Assembly: GCA_025766275.1 (NCBI GenBank)
Contig: JAFKAC010000030.1
Span: forward strand, 372,001-436,000
Length of the DNA stretch: 64,000 bases
Reading direction: 5' to 3'
Source: Lactarius indigo
Lineage: Eukaryota; Basidiomycota; Agaricomycetes; Russulales; Russulaceae
Within the stretch, counting starts at the first letter, position 1, and the number at the start of each line of letters is the position of its first letter. The notes beneath the pieces are model-generated. The model made no database searches. It had not been told where the DNA came from and saw only the letters and a list, made by a program, of their open reading frames with translations. The translations under genes were made by a program, and so were the position numbers. Of this stretch, positions 9,559-21,673 are shown one piece after another.

Positions 9559-12448
9559 ATGCCACGAGATCTTCCCGAGGGTGTCAACGTCACCGAGACA
9601 GGTATAAGCCCGGGCACAGGTACCTTACCTTTCCTTGGCACTATCGTTACCGGTCTCATACGTTACTGTCGCTCCCATAGTTGACCCACCTGGGGTGACG
9701 ACAAAAGCGCCACAGGAAGCACCAAGTTTTATCGATGGGTCCGGTCCTATTTTCTCGATATATTCTGAGAGGGCGATGGAAGACGACGAGAAGATGGCCG
9801 AAAGTTGGAAGGCGGGCGCCGAGGGGATCCTCGTCTTTGTGCGTCTCTACCTTCTAATCCCGTGCTTCACACCGTCTCATAGATCAAAGACTGGTTTATT
9901 CTCCGCTGCTGTCGCGTCCTTGATCTCGGTGTCGATTCAGGACATCCGACCAAATCCACAGGACACCTCTAACTTCTACCTCGCAAATATCTATCAGACT
10001 CTCGCCGACCCTGGATCCAATGTCTCGAGTTCCCTCCTTACTTCGCCTCCTCCATTCTCTCCCCCAAGCTATGCCATTTGGGTGAACGCACTTTGGTTCT
10101 TGAGCTTAGTTATCAGTATTACATGCGCTCTACTTGCAACATTACTACAGCAGTGGGCGCGAAGATACCTCCAGTCACTCAGCCACGCTACAGTCCGCAT
10201 AAGCGAGCTCGGATTCGTGCCTTCTTTGCTGAAGGCGTCGACAAGTTCCTCGTTTCGTGGGCTGTTGAAGCATTGCCCACGCTTCTCCACATTTCCCTGT
10301 TCCTGTTCTTTGCTGGCCTGGCCGTGTTCCTTCACAATGTCAATCTTACCATTTTCAAGTTGGTCCTGTCATTGGTCGGCATTTGTGCGGCTCTTTACGG
10401 ATGCATCACGCTCATCCCGGTCTTTCGCCACGACAGCCCTTACCACACCCCACTTTCGTTACCTGTGTGGTACATTGTAACTGGGTTATCATTTGTCACA
10501 TTTCGGGTTATTCGTTCGTTCTTCTTTTTTATATCCCTTTGTTATTTGTGCTTTTGTTGTCCATGCTACCTTCTCACCGATGATTTCGGGTGGGACGATC
10601 ACCTTGGAACCTTGACAAAACGTTATCGCAAGTTGCTTATGAAGGGGATGCAGAAGACGGTCGAGGAAGCTGCTCTGAATTCACCTTCGGAGGTCGTCAC
10701 TCGCGCATTTCTGTGGACCTTCGACGGCTCGGACGAAGATCACGAACTGGAGCGCTTCTTTTCCGGCTTACCTAGCTTTCGCAGCTCGAAATTCGTTGGC
10801 GATCCTCTGCCCAGTCTCATCGAAGAGCAAAAGAAGAAGCTCATTGATGCGCTGGTCGGGTTGTTGGACCTCACGTTCTCATCCGATTTGCTCCCTGGGC
10901 ACGTCAAAACCCGGAGGGCCGTCATATGTGCCAAGGCAATCAATTTCACAGACATTGCTGAATCCTGGTTCCAGCGGATCTTCGACAGAATATTATCCGA
11001 AGACAAGTACGGGCAGGTGCAATCTTCCAAAATTGCACCTTTTGTGAAAGGCCTGGGCGAAGGTAAGGGCGTAGAACCTAGTACTGCGCTTATCCAAGCC
11101 ATAGTTTCCAGCGTTGTCGCAAGGGCACAAAGGCGCGATGACCACTGGTTTTCTCTCGCCTCCGACGAACTGGGCGTCCCAGAAACTGTCCTCCGAGACT
11201 ACACCGACGGTAGCCTGTCACTTGCCATCTTGATTTACGTCACTCGCCAGCAATTTATCCATTTCGGGGAATGGCCCTCCCCCTGGCCAACGCGCGCGTT
11301 CTCAAAAGTTCTACAAGCAACTACCAATTTCGATGCACAAGATACGTCACCTGAACTACAGCACAAGTTTTGTGCGCTCTGGAACCAAATCGTTCTCAAA
11401 GCGCAGAAGGACAACAGCACGGAGATTGCGGGGTATATTCTCTGTCCGGTTCAAAACATTTACATCGATCTCCACCAACATACTGGTTCTGCCATGATGC
11501 AATCTGTCCCCCCTCCTGGTGAAGTGCGCGGTTTATTTGTGTATCCTGAGCCAGAACCGTCCTTGTTCTCACCGTGCGACGTCGCTGACCATCACCTGGA
11601 CTCGAAACCTCACATCCACGATGCCCCTGCCTCCACAGCCCGTCCTTTCTTTGACCTGCCTGATAACTCTTCTCCAGCCCATTCTTCCCGTCCCGATGTA
11701 TCTTCCCTGCCCATACCTGTCTCACATCATGTCGACGAAAGCTTCACGCGTGTATCACCACATGGCAACGATATATATGTCCCGGGGCCGTCCCACCCTG
11801 CCTATCGTATAGCTCCTGAAAACGCCCGCATTCCTTCCACTTCCCAAGACCAAGTCACAGCTTGTGTGATACAAGGCGGCGTTGACACCTCCGTAGGAAT
11901 GATACACCTCTCCACCCCGGAGCCTTCGGCATCTACCCTTCCTGCTGCCTCGAAGGCCACCACCTCGCCTGGTACAGTTACCATTCCACACACTGCACAC
12001 CGCCGCACACCTTCAGACGATCCAGACATTCCGCCATCACCTGTTCCCACTCTGGTTCTCGGAGATATCCCCCCTACAGGTCCGCTGTTGTCTTCATACT
12101 CCCCGAGACTAGATCTGACCACGGATCTTCCCAGAACCTCATTTGTCGATAGAAGCCCCCGCTGCTCTCTTTGTGTCTTCCCTGTGGTCGACTTCTGCAC
12201 CTGATCTTGGTACCGTTACTCAGGATGAAGGAAATCCGAAGACTGCACTACACAAGGAAAGTGGCGCCCTTGAACGGCCTCTGGTGACTCAGGAAAATAT
12301 AGTGGCCTCCCGACATCTTCCACCGCAATTATCGTCACAATCGTCATTTACCGACGTAGCAATTGCTGATCTTTCACGGCACTCTCTTGATGACGAACAT
12401 ACAGGGAATCATCCTTCGCACCCATTGAATGAGTATGATATCGTATGA
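9559..12448 (+). pseudogene. DUF6535 membrane protein, gene 2, with a one-base frameshift
   Basis: Exons 9559-9619, 9681-9838, 9890-12079 and 12135-12448 follow from alignment with genes 1 and 3; the introns (61, 51 and 55 bases) have phases 1, 0 and 1 as in gene 3. The N-terminal acidic helix, membrane segments, soluble domain and a long Pro/Ser/Thr-rich tail ending NEYDIV are all present. At about 10170-10174 the sequence CCTCCAGTCACTCAG is one base shorter than CCTCAAGGTCACTCAG of gene 1, so the frame shifts from the first membrane segment into nonsense, while the correct frame remains open from there to the end. An intron cannot rescue it because the conserved residues run right up to the gap. 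Either a recent null allele or an assembly error; the rest would give about 907 residues. Confidence 0.7.
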
Positions 12449-12819
12449 CGCATCCTATAATAGAGGACTCATGCTCTGTTGGGGCCCCAATATCAGTACT
12501 CTTATCTTGGAATTTTCGGATGTATTATATAACCTCGTACTTAAGGCGGGAACATGTACACGAGAGAGGGCAGAGGGGGGGGGGGGGGGGTTGAGCAACA
12601 TGCGGAACACGTGTTTGACGACCTAACTGTTAGTGTGCGAGCTATAGGGAAACACGGTGCAGTGAGGACAAAACGTTGCACAGCGATGGCGTCGGCGCCT
12701 TCGGACGGAAGTTCCCGAGAAAGGGAGCTGTGCTCCCCTCCAACCATATCACAGGACGCACCTTCGTTCACGGTAACACCGTCGCCTCCATATGGCCTTT
12801 CCTCCGGGAGATCCGCAAG
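12449..12819. other. Spacer downstream of gene 2
   Basis: No gene is supported. It includes a run of 16 G at 12575-12590 and short frames on both strands that do not resemble anything in the window. Confidence 0.4.
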
Positions 12820-13430
12820 CTCACAAATAGGACTTGTGAAGAGGCGACTGAACGAGCGATAGGTAGACTTGGTGGTCATCAAGCGGCAAGCCAGTGTAAG
12901 TAGGACCCAATATTTCCAATCTCGGTGAATATGCTAGCTGCGGGGTAAGAAATTCAGAATCATGGGTCCCGGGAGAGGATGTCCCGATCTGTCTGTCATG
13001 CATAAGGAAGGATAAAGCGATCCATACGCCATTGGGCAACGGCCGATTACTGGGAAGATGGTGTTAGACGGTCACGGAGAGGCGCTGATGATGCTGTAGA
13101 CACTGAACAGGGTTCAAGGTGCAGGATGTGCAAGATGTGTCCGTGACAAGGGGCATCGGCATTTGGCTTTGGCTTTTGGGAGTTTGTGAGCATACTTGGA
13201 AGTGACACGGAAGCGTCCGCACGCACGTGGGTAACCATTTCTAACTCTGCAATAACTGGCAAGATGGGACCCTCGTTGAGAATGAGGTTAAGCGTCTCGA
13301 TCACGTCGGTATGGAAGTCGTGGAGAGGCAACAGAGTCACAAGAACGTTGCGGGAAAGTAGAGTGACCGTGTTGTGGGAGAATGGGACGGCGGTTGCGGT
13401 CAACGTTGTCGGGAAGAAACGCACAGTGCA
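12820..13430 (-). other. Reverse-strand coding-like segment between genes 2 and 3
   Basis: The reverse strand is open at 13047-13424 with a natural residue mix (LPLHDFHTDVIETLNLILNE, then VIAELEMVTHVRADASVSLP). A short match lies on the reverse strand at about 16600-16700, where AEVSVSLPGVLIS can be read next to a TVTQCV block. A CTTCCCAG acceptor-like site near 13050 leads into a second open piece at 12821-13039. It is probably part of a spliced gene or its decayed copy; the family was not recognised. Confidence 0.35.
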
Positions 13431-13655
13431 TTAGCGGGCTCCCACTAGCAGTTGTCTTCGTATCTAAGTCCCCCGCAATAAAAAGACGAGAGAGGGCACA
13501 AACTGATGCCTTGAAGCTTATTTCGTAATGACAAACATCGAGCGCTTGCGTTCGGCCGGTCCCGTCACCGCCTCGTGGGCTCCTTACAACCGACTGAGGG
13601 AACCACTCTTAACACGCTCCGCCCTCTCCATAACCGACTCACTCCAGAATCTTCA

Positions 13656-16411
13656 ATGTCCCAAGTTGTCGAGGATATCAATGTAACTGGGGGAGATACA
13701 GTCCCGGGCAGAGGTACCTTACTCCCGCTTTGCTCTATCCTCACCGTTCTCACGAGCCACTGCCACCCCAGGTGATCATCACTATCCACTTGAGTCAGCG
13801 CCAACTCAGGAGCCACGGGGAACATCTAACTTTGTCGATGGGTCAGGGCCTATTTTCTCCATGTATCTTGAAATGGCGGCCAAGGAAGATAAGAAGATGG
13901 TCGAAGGATGGAAAGCGGATGCCGATGGCATTCTCATCTTTGTCCGTCGCTGTCTCCCAATGCTTTGTAATGCTTCATCGACTTGTTTTTCATAGACCGG
14001 TTTATTCTCGGCCGCCGTCGCGTCATTGATCTCAGTGTCCATTCAGGACATTCGACCGAATCCACAGGACACCTCTAACTTCTACCTCGCAAATATTTAT
14101 CAGACTCTCGCTGACCCTGGGTCCAACATTTCTAGCTCCCTCCCTGCTTCCCCACCCCCATTTTCTCCGCCAAACTATGCTATTTGGGTGAACGCCCTTT
14201 TGTTCTTGAGTTTGGTCATCAGTATCACCTGTGCTCTACTTGCGACGTTGCTTCAGCAATGGGCACGAAAATACCTCAAAGTCACTCAACCACGTTACAG
14301 TCTACACAAGCGAGCACGAATCCGTGCATTCTTTTTTGAAGGTGTCGACAAGTTTCTCCTTCCGTGGGTGGTTGAGGCCTTGCCCACGCTGCTACATGTT
14401 TCCCTATTCCTGTTCTTTGCCGGCATATCCGTATTCCTGTGGAATGTTAACCTCACAATTTTCAAGTTGGTACTATCGTGGATTGGAATTTGCACAGCTC
14501 TGTACGGGTGCATCACGTTTGTCCCAATCTTTTGTCACGACAGTCCATACCACACCCCACTCTCATTACTGGCACGGCACATTGTCACTGGCATATCATA
14601 TCTCTTTTTCCGGGCTCTTTGGAGGCTCACTTGGTTGGATTGTTTTAATGAATCCTATGTTCGCTTTAAATCCCTGCAGGAAAGATATCAAAAACGGTTT
14701 GTACAAGGCATGCAGAGGACAGCCGAAGAAACAGCTCTGGGTGCGCCATTGGAGATCGATACTCGCGCCTTCATGTGGACGTTTGATAGTTTGGATGAAG
14801 ACCATGAACTGGAGCGCTTCTTTTCCAGCCTACCTGGCTTCCGCAACTCAAACGTCGTCGTCGACCCTCTGCCCAGTCTCACTAGCGAACAAAAGTGGAA
14901 GCTTTCGTCGGGATTAATAGGCTTGTTGGACGTCACTTTCTCGTCCGGTTTGCTACCGGAGGCTGTCAAAGACTGGAGGGCCATCATCTGCGTGAAGGCT
15001 TTCGATCCAGCACACATTCCCAGGGTATCTCGTGTCTTTGACAATATTTGGTCCCGATGCCAATCTAGTGGTCCGATGTCCGCCGAAATTACGCAGATTA
15101 TGAGCGGATGGGACAATAATACTAATTTGGTAACTGCAGTTTGCAAAATTATCGCGAGGACGCAAAAGCATGATGACTCTTGGTTTATTCTCGCTTCGCA
15201 TGAAATGCGTATCCAAGAACCTGTCCTCCGAGACTACGCCACACACGGTGACAGCCTGTCACTTGCCGTCTTGACTCATGCCACCCGCCGGCAATTTAGC
15301 CATGTCAAGGAATGGCTTTGGTCAGAGTACGAGCTCTCAGAAATTCTAGCGGCTTTGAAATTCGATGTACAAGATACGTTACCTGAACTGCAGCATGAAT
15401 TCTGTGCTCTCTGGAATCAAATCGTTCTCAAGGTGCAGAACAATGACAACCAAGACGACAACGAATGGTATCGGATCATGGCTAATATCCTTGAACCCAT
15501 CCGCCATGTCTACGTCGCACTACATCCAGAAACCGATCCTGTTCCAATAAGTGGACCTCTGTGGCTATCCTCTTATCCAGTGTGCAACGTCGCTACTCAT
15601 AACCTGGACCCGACACCCGACGCCCACGACGTCTCTACCTCTACAGCCATTGCTCACGCCGCTGCGCTGGTCCCTGGTCCCATTTCCAGTCCCAATGCGC
15701 CTTCCTTGTCCGTGCCCACCCCACTTTGTGTCGACGAAAGCCTCACAGGTGTGTCACCGCTTGACAACTTCCACTCCCAGACCACTCATCAGATGACCAC
15801 CGAAATTCTCTCCATTCCTGTCACCTTACCGGATACAGCGACCGCTGATATATTTGTCACCTCTGGTTTAATAATGCCCCCTACTTCCGCAACTTCGACA
15901 TCCGCCCCTCTTTCCTCTGCTTCTCCATCCACTGCCATTGCCCTCCAGCACAATCCGGACCTCTTGGTGTCCTCCGACTCACCAAATCTCCCACCTTCAG
16001 CATTTTTTGATCCAATGCTCGACAATGTTCTTCTTCTGGGTGCGCCGCTTTCTTCACACCTGCCCTATGACCTGATTTGACCACTCACCATCTTCCCCAG
16101 AATCTCAACTAATAGTTATTACTGCTCCCAGTGCCTCTCAACAACCGACCTCTGCACCCAATCTCGGAGCTGTTACCAAGGACAATGGTAGCCCGAAACT
16201 CGGTTCTCACAAGGGAAATGATGCTCTTGATCCACCCTTGGTGAATCGCGCAATCAACGTAAACAATATGACCTTAGATCTTCCACAACCGACGTCACTA
16301 CCATTTGTTACTGACTCGAACGTTGCGGGTCCTTTGCAGCAGGAACCTAATACTAAGCATACAGGAGATTATCTTCCGCGTCCTTCACATTTCTCATACG
16401 ATATTGTTTGA
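13656..16411 (+). CDS. DUF6535 membrane protein, gene 3 (intact)
   Basis: Four exons: 13656-13713, 13772-13941, 13996-16039 and 16101-16411; introns of 58, 54 and 61 bases in phases 1, 0 and 1. The spliced frame is 860 residues. Layout: acidic N-terminal helix, hydrophobic segment at about 72-92 (ILIFTGLFSAAVASLIS), the IRPNPQDTSNFYLANIYQ motif, membrane segments at about 140-164, 206-225, 230-254 and 266-284, a soluble helical region to about 587, then a Pro/Ser/Thr-rich, probably disordered tail ending SYDIV. The long third exon taken without splicing would stop at 16080; the third intron is supported because the three paralogues need the same removal to keep their tails in frame. DUF6535 proteins are common in Agaricomycetes and uncharacterised; no catalytic motif is visible. 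It is the only intact member here. Confidence 0.8.
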
Positions 16412-17045
16412 CGCGTCCTCTGGTCTTTTAGATGTACGTGTGCGACAGGGTATAAATTTTTGTTGGATTGTCGATATCAACATATGACCATTCAATACCT
16501 TTTCACGTCTTGTGTATATAAATTACGAGGTGGAAAACCACTATGAAAACGGGTAAACTCGAGAGCGGGAAAAATGTGAGCAAAGGGTCTCGATCTTCGT
16601 CTTGACCCATTGTGGGCTGATGAGCACACCTGGAAGTGACACGGAAACCTCTGCGCACACATTGGGTAACTGTCTCTATCTCCTCGGCTTCGAAAATATC
16701 TGCGATAGCTACTTAGGTCTCTTTTTTTGAGATCGGCATCGAGCATCTTGCCAAGTCGGTACTGTGGGCCCCTCCAAGATATGGTAAAAGGATGTCGCAG
16801 GAGGGCAGAGCGAGTTACAAGGCACCAGTATCAGGTTACAAGATGGGTTGGTGAGGCACATACAAGGAGAGAATGCTGTCCCCATCGACATCGAGAACAA
16901 CAGACCCTTGTGCAGATTTGATCACGACAGCATCAAGCACGCCTGCTGGCCAGGTGCGCCACCCTGCGACGTGTTTGACCATCAGCGCTCCTTGGGCTGT
17001 GGACCAAAATATCCGCACAAATCTGCGTGGGCCGCGAGCTTGGGC
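16412..17045 (-). other. Reverse-strand coding-like segment downstream of gene 3
   Basis: Two reverse-strand frames (about 16492-16746 and 16836-17018) look protein-like, for example HVAGWRTWPAGVLDAVVIKS, and part matches the segment at 13200-13270. Frames change without clear splice sites, so it is likely a decayed gene copy. Family not recognised. Confidence 0.3.
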
Positions 17046-18110
17046 GTTTACTAACCTCAGACATTTTTTTGTTGTGACAGCGTCAATGTGGGGCTAAAGG
17101 AAAACAAAAAGGTGTGGTAGGGCGGAGTTAATGCTCACCATCGATAGCCCTTTCGACTTGGGCTGCAGATACGTCCATATTCCCCAGGGGTTTCTGCGTG
17201 CGAGTGCTTCGAGGCGTGCAGGTTGTCCAACCCACTAATTCGGAATATATGAAGGTTCTCAGCAAGGGCCGCATAGAGTTTGATGAGCAAGCCGGTCAAA
17301 GTTAAAGGTGGGTGTGTTGGACAGAGCCGTTGTGATTACATCAAGCGTGGCAGGCTGTGTTGCCTGAGATGGGGGGGTCTAGTGATTGGGCGTGCGCGAG
17401 CCCGCAGTGGTAGGCCGTGACTCTGCCTGGGCATAGGGAGCGAGGCATGTAATCAGGTGAAGCATGGAAAGGGGTAGAGGATATACTGCTGCTCCACTTT
17501 GGAAAACTTAAGACATTGACAAAGTGGTCCAAGAACTTGAAAGTGGTCTTATCTTATGGCATGATCTCCCATTTCCTGCGTCTGGGCAAAAGACATGCAG
17601 CACATGCAACATGCTGCGGTTTGTGCTGGCGGGGTCTAAGAGCGCGAGATGTAGACCCGGAGATAGTGGAAGTATTGTCGTGTGGGCATATTGAAGGTGT
17701 TTGTCAGGCTTCAGTGGATGAGTAACAGAGGGCCAGGGGTGAGACAGAGATGTATATGTGGCATTGATTGTGGGCTCTGTGGTCACAGATATTATGATAG
17801 GCAAGAAGTCCGCCCCCATGCTTTCTTATTTCTGGAGAATAGACTGGCTACAATTTTAATAGGTGGGAGTATAGAAGGTTGAATAGTCCTTTGGTCTTTA
17901 TTGTAAAACGGTATTGAAAAGGGAGGGTCAAGGGAGACACCTCTCTTTGCCCCACATCATCACTAGATATGCACAGATTCCGGTTTCGGTGCACCCCATG
18001 AGCCAGAAGATCTGCACTTCACCCCAAATTATTTTCAGGAAATGACTGTGTATCCACTTACCTGAATCTGGAAAGTACTTTCTGCCCGTATTGAGACAAT
18101 GTCTCCATCT
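17046..18110 (-). pseudogene. Degraded reverse-strand coding-like segment (paralogue of 719-1835)
   Basis: From about 17270 the sequence aligns to 920-1800. Reverse-strand readings include LPIIISVTTEPTINAT and LSNTPTFNFDRLAH. A CAG/GTAAGT donor-like site lies near 18061. This copy ends where the foldback element begins at 18111. Confidence 0.35.
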
Positions 18111-18539
18111 TAGTGATGGGAAAGTTCAGTTCTGAACTTCAGTTCGAACCTGAACCTACCTGAACTAAACCATTGGTTCAGTTCAGGGTTCAGCTGTTTG
18201 GCCTGAACTGAACCATTAGTTCAGTTCAGGGTTCAGCAATATCCCGAACTTTTGAGAACCAGTTTGAACCAGTTTGAACCAGAACTCAATTGATCTCAAG
18301 AACTCAATTACTCAGCCAGAAATAGTGCATATCATGGGTTTGTAAACCTATTCTATTAGAAATCTATTTACAGTGGCCTGAGTCCCAACTCCATCTAAGA
18401 GCATCTGCAGGTCTTGGGGCATGTGATATGTTGCAAGGTGTCACACACAAGTCTGTGGAATGTGCATTGTTGTATGTGGGTCAACAGTAATTGGGGACAT
18501 GTTTCTCTTAAAGGGCTTAATGTGCATAGACATGCAGTG

Positions 18540-19055
18540 GGGTCAGGAACAGAAATTAGGTTGGGTTATTGGAGGTGGTCAAAAATAATTGTGCACATGT
18601 AGGCATAACACAAAACTTCATATACATAGTGGCATGAGTAGGGAATATGTTTAGTTTGAGCCAATAAGGCCACACACAAATGTGGAAAGCTGGAGAACAA
18701 AAAGAATGAGCCACACTGACACTAAGCTCAAAAGTTAGGAGAACTTTACTATGATAAATGTAAGTGACAAAGTTGCAGTGTGGTGTTGGCATCCAAGATA
18801 GGAAATAGAGCGGTCACATGCTCAATTTGTTCTGCAGTACTCTAGGTCCAACTACTTATTACCTTGTCCTCAGATTGGACTGTTGAGTTCATTTGTTTTC
18901 CCCAGCTTTCCACATTTGTGCATGGCCTTATTGGCTCAAAATAAACATATTCCCTACTCATGCAACTATGTATGTGAAGTTTCATGTCATGCACAAACAT
19001 GTATAACCATGTTTAACCACCTGCAACAACCTGACCTCATTTCTGTTCCCAACCA
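18540..19055. repeat. Internal inverted repeat of the foldback element
   Basis: 18540-18705 and 18881-19055 pair as reverse complements with some mismatches (for example GAGCCAATAAGGCCA against TGGCCTTATTGGCTC), separated by about 175 bases. The arm continues outward on the other side of the GyA insertion. Confidence 0.75.
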
Positions 19056-19059
19056 TGCT

Positions 19060-19590
19060 TGTCACGTTTCAACTCATACGGACTACACAACTGTAACCCT
19101 TACTGTACCAGTTGCAACTACGGCGGTAAGGTAGATTAGTTGCGGACTTAACCACGGTGATACGGTAGTACGATAGGAGATACGATACGATAGCTGACTG
19201 ATGACGGACGCCACTAATACTGGTAGTAGTGGTACTTGGTTTGAGATACTTACGCGATACGTCGGACGCTACATTACGATGACTCATAGCAGCGCTTGAA
19301 AGCCTGCCCGACTTGTATTTAAGTTGTCTTGTGAAGACCAAGATACACCATCTTGGTCTTCTTGAATCGTCACTTGTTCTCTCTCTGTCTTACTCGCATT
19401 CTCTTCCAATCATCGTTGAGAGAAGTCCGACTTCAATTGTGACTTGGATACTTGACTTGTCGGTGTACCTCCGAGTATTCACTAGGGCAAGAACTTGGAC
19501 CTTTGCGTCTTCAAGTCCGTCAACCGTATATCGCTAAGTGTTGTCACTGTCACCGAGCTCAAGTCGAGCTAACGTCGTGACGACGTTACA
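19060..19590 (+). repeat. GyA 5' LTR
   Basis: 531 bases with TG...CA ends, a TATA box at 19316 and the last 35 or so bases shared with the GyD LTR end and with an LTR fragment at 40220. Confidence 0.95.
19316..19361 (+). promoter_or_regulatory. GyA promoter, predicted RNA start and hairpin
   Basis: TATTTAAG begins at 19316. ATCTTGGTCTT begins 34 bases later at 19350 and is exactly complementary to the 11 bases at 19593-19603 beside the LTR, so it is the predicted RNA 5' end in a Tf1-like self-priming scheme. GAAGACCAAGAT just upstream is the inverted copy of ATCTTGGTCTTC, forming a DNA palindrome over the start. Confidence 0.7.
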
Positions 19591-19592
19591 TT

Positions 19593-19603
19593 AAGACCAA
19601 GAT
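19593..19603 (+). other. GyA self-primer binding site
   Basis: AAGACCAAGAT lies two bases inside the 5' LTR end and is the exact reverse complement of the predicted first 11 bases of the element RNA. No tRNA 3' end complement is present at this place. Confidence 0.7.
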
Positions 19604-19609
19604 ACCATT

Positions 19610-21673
19610 GTGGCTGTAACAACCAGAGACCAGTGGACGAGCTTTCGTCCATACTCGCTCCCAAGAAGAGGAGAATGAAACGTCCCCACACGCTTTCTAC
19701 AAGCTGCCAGTTGGAGGGACCGACAAGAAGAAACCAGATATTTCGTAGAATTTAACGGACCCTCTAGGTTCCGTCCAGTTGAGTTTAACTTCGACCACTT
19801 GTGTTGGGTAGAGGTTACGTGGAATCCCATAGACTCCCAGTGGGACGTCATATGACCAGTCGGACCCAGATACCGCTGCAACATCGACGTGCGAGAGCTC
19901 AACAGTCGAGCAGATTGGGGACCCATCGACGGACAAGTACGAGAACACTCCATGGGAGAAGTAGTATCAGAAGAAGAGGAAAATCAAAGCCAGGAGGAAA
20001 GCGAAGGCCGAGAGCCAAACCAGACAGAAACAAGCGGAGGAGCTATACAAGATCTCCTTATAGAACGAGCTGAGTCCGCACACATCACCGAACCAGAGCC
20101 AATTCACATTCAATCCCCAGCCATCATGGCTACGATAACACGTGCAATGGAAGAAGTCGCGTTGGAAGAAGCGCGAGTAGTACAAGAGGACGCAAGGGCC
20201 ATTTTGATGCCCATCAACCCAGAGACTGGAGTACGTATGACTGCAGACGACGCCGCAATCTTTTGAGTGATAGGATCAGATAGGGGAGACCCCCCGTCTG
20301 AGCGACGACCAACAATGGAACTGCCACCAGGAGTGGGGGGACCGGGAGACGACCCGCCACCACCACCAGGAGGAGGCGTCCCATTTGACCTGCGAAGAAC
20401 TGAACCACCAAGAGGACCACCCCGCGCCCCACCAGGAGGGGGGGGGGGAGGCGGAGGTGATGGAGGAGGAGGTGGAGGTGCGGGAGATAGAGGACACCCC
20501 AGTGAAAAACTAACCGGCGAGCCACCCTCAATCTTTGATGGAGACAGACTTAAGGTCGACCAATTTCTCACACAGTGGCATGTCTATTGGGGCATGAATC
20601 TGGACACCCCCATCATGCGCAATGACTACAGGAGATGCCTCCTGTTCCTTTCATACATCAAAGGCAGAGCAGTCAGCAAATGGGTCTTATCCTTCCTGAA
20701 CTGGCTCAATCGACAGATACAACGAGGAATTAACCCCTACACTCGAGGCTTGTGGGATGCTGTAGCCGACGGTTTCAGCCAACGATTCGAAAACACACTA
20801 GAAAGGGAACAAGCACAAGCCATATTACGAAAGGGCTTCAAAATGGTGGGGGAGGATATTGACAAGTACGTCAACGACTTCGAACAGCTGGCACGGAAAG
20901 CTCATTACCATCTCAACGAACCCCAAACCATCGACTTATTCACGTCGGGCTTGCCCAAGGAACTATTCAAGAACGCGTTCCAATTTGATGAACCAGTAAC
21001 ATTCGATGACTGGAAGAGGGCCGTCCTCAAGCGGCAAAAGAACTACATCCACCTCAAAGTGAGGCTTAACGAGTACAAGAGCACGACGACTCACCCAAAG
21101 AAGCAAACCGGCAATGCGGGGTGGGCACTTCCACAAAACCTACCACAGACCAACCCATGGGCTATGGACACCTCCGCCGATCACGCCAAAGTATGGCTGG
21201 CCGGATCCGAAGACATCGACTTTAACAAACTGCCCCACCACGATTGGCCAACGCCACCCTTCCCACCGCGAGGGGGCCCTGGAGCCAGAGGACGAGGAAG
21301 AGGCAGGTCTAGAAGGGACCTAAGGAATGTCCTTTGCTATAATTGTAACGCTCCAGGACACCTCTCACGAAACTGCCCATACCCCCGACAACAGAGACAG
21401 TGGCAGAACGCTCCATCAAGCAGCAGGATGACGGAGACCACCTGGCCGCCACAATGGCCAGGATCCCCGGGCCCCACATCCCAGTATGAACCATCGCTGC
21501 CGGGATACGCAACACCAGCGCCCAGCGTGACACCCGCACTGCAAATCAAGACGACAAAAACGGCAGGAGAGCAAGCAAAGGAATGGCTGACACAAGTAGC
21601 CAACAGCACGGATGAGGTAAAAGACCTCATACTTCAAGATCTATGGGGAAAGGAGGGTTTTCAGGGCGCCTGA
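19610..21673 (+). pseudogene. GyA gag with three in-frame TGA codons
   Basis: The frame begins at a GTG (A at -3, G at +4) a few bases after the primer site; there is no ATG start. By alignment with GyD it would be 688 codons: an N-terminal region (RDQWTSFRPY, VEFNGPSRFRPVEFNFDHLCW), an acidic linker, a proline/glycine-rich part, the retrotransposon gag capsid-like domain (KWVLSFLNWLNRQIQRGIN onward) and a CCHC knuckle at 21335-21376 (CYNCNAPGHLSRNC). TGA codons at 19676, 19853 and 20264 stand where GyD has arginine, consistent with CGA-to-TGA changes. From 20267 to the end the frame is open. An in-frame ATG at 20126 (MATITRAMEE) matches the first ATG of GyD gag. Confidence 0.85.

Noticed and set aside
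20267..21673. GyA gag frame from 20267 taken as a full gene
   Set aside because: Alignment to GyD shows that it is only the part after the third TGA of a longer broken gag.
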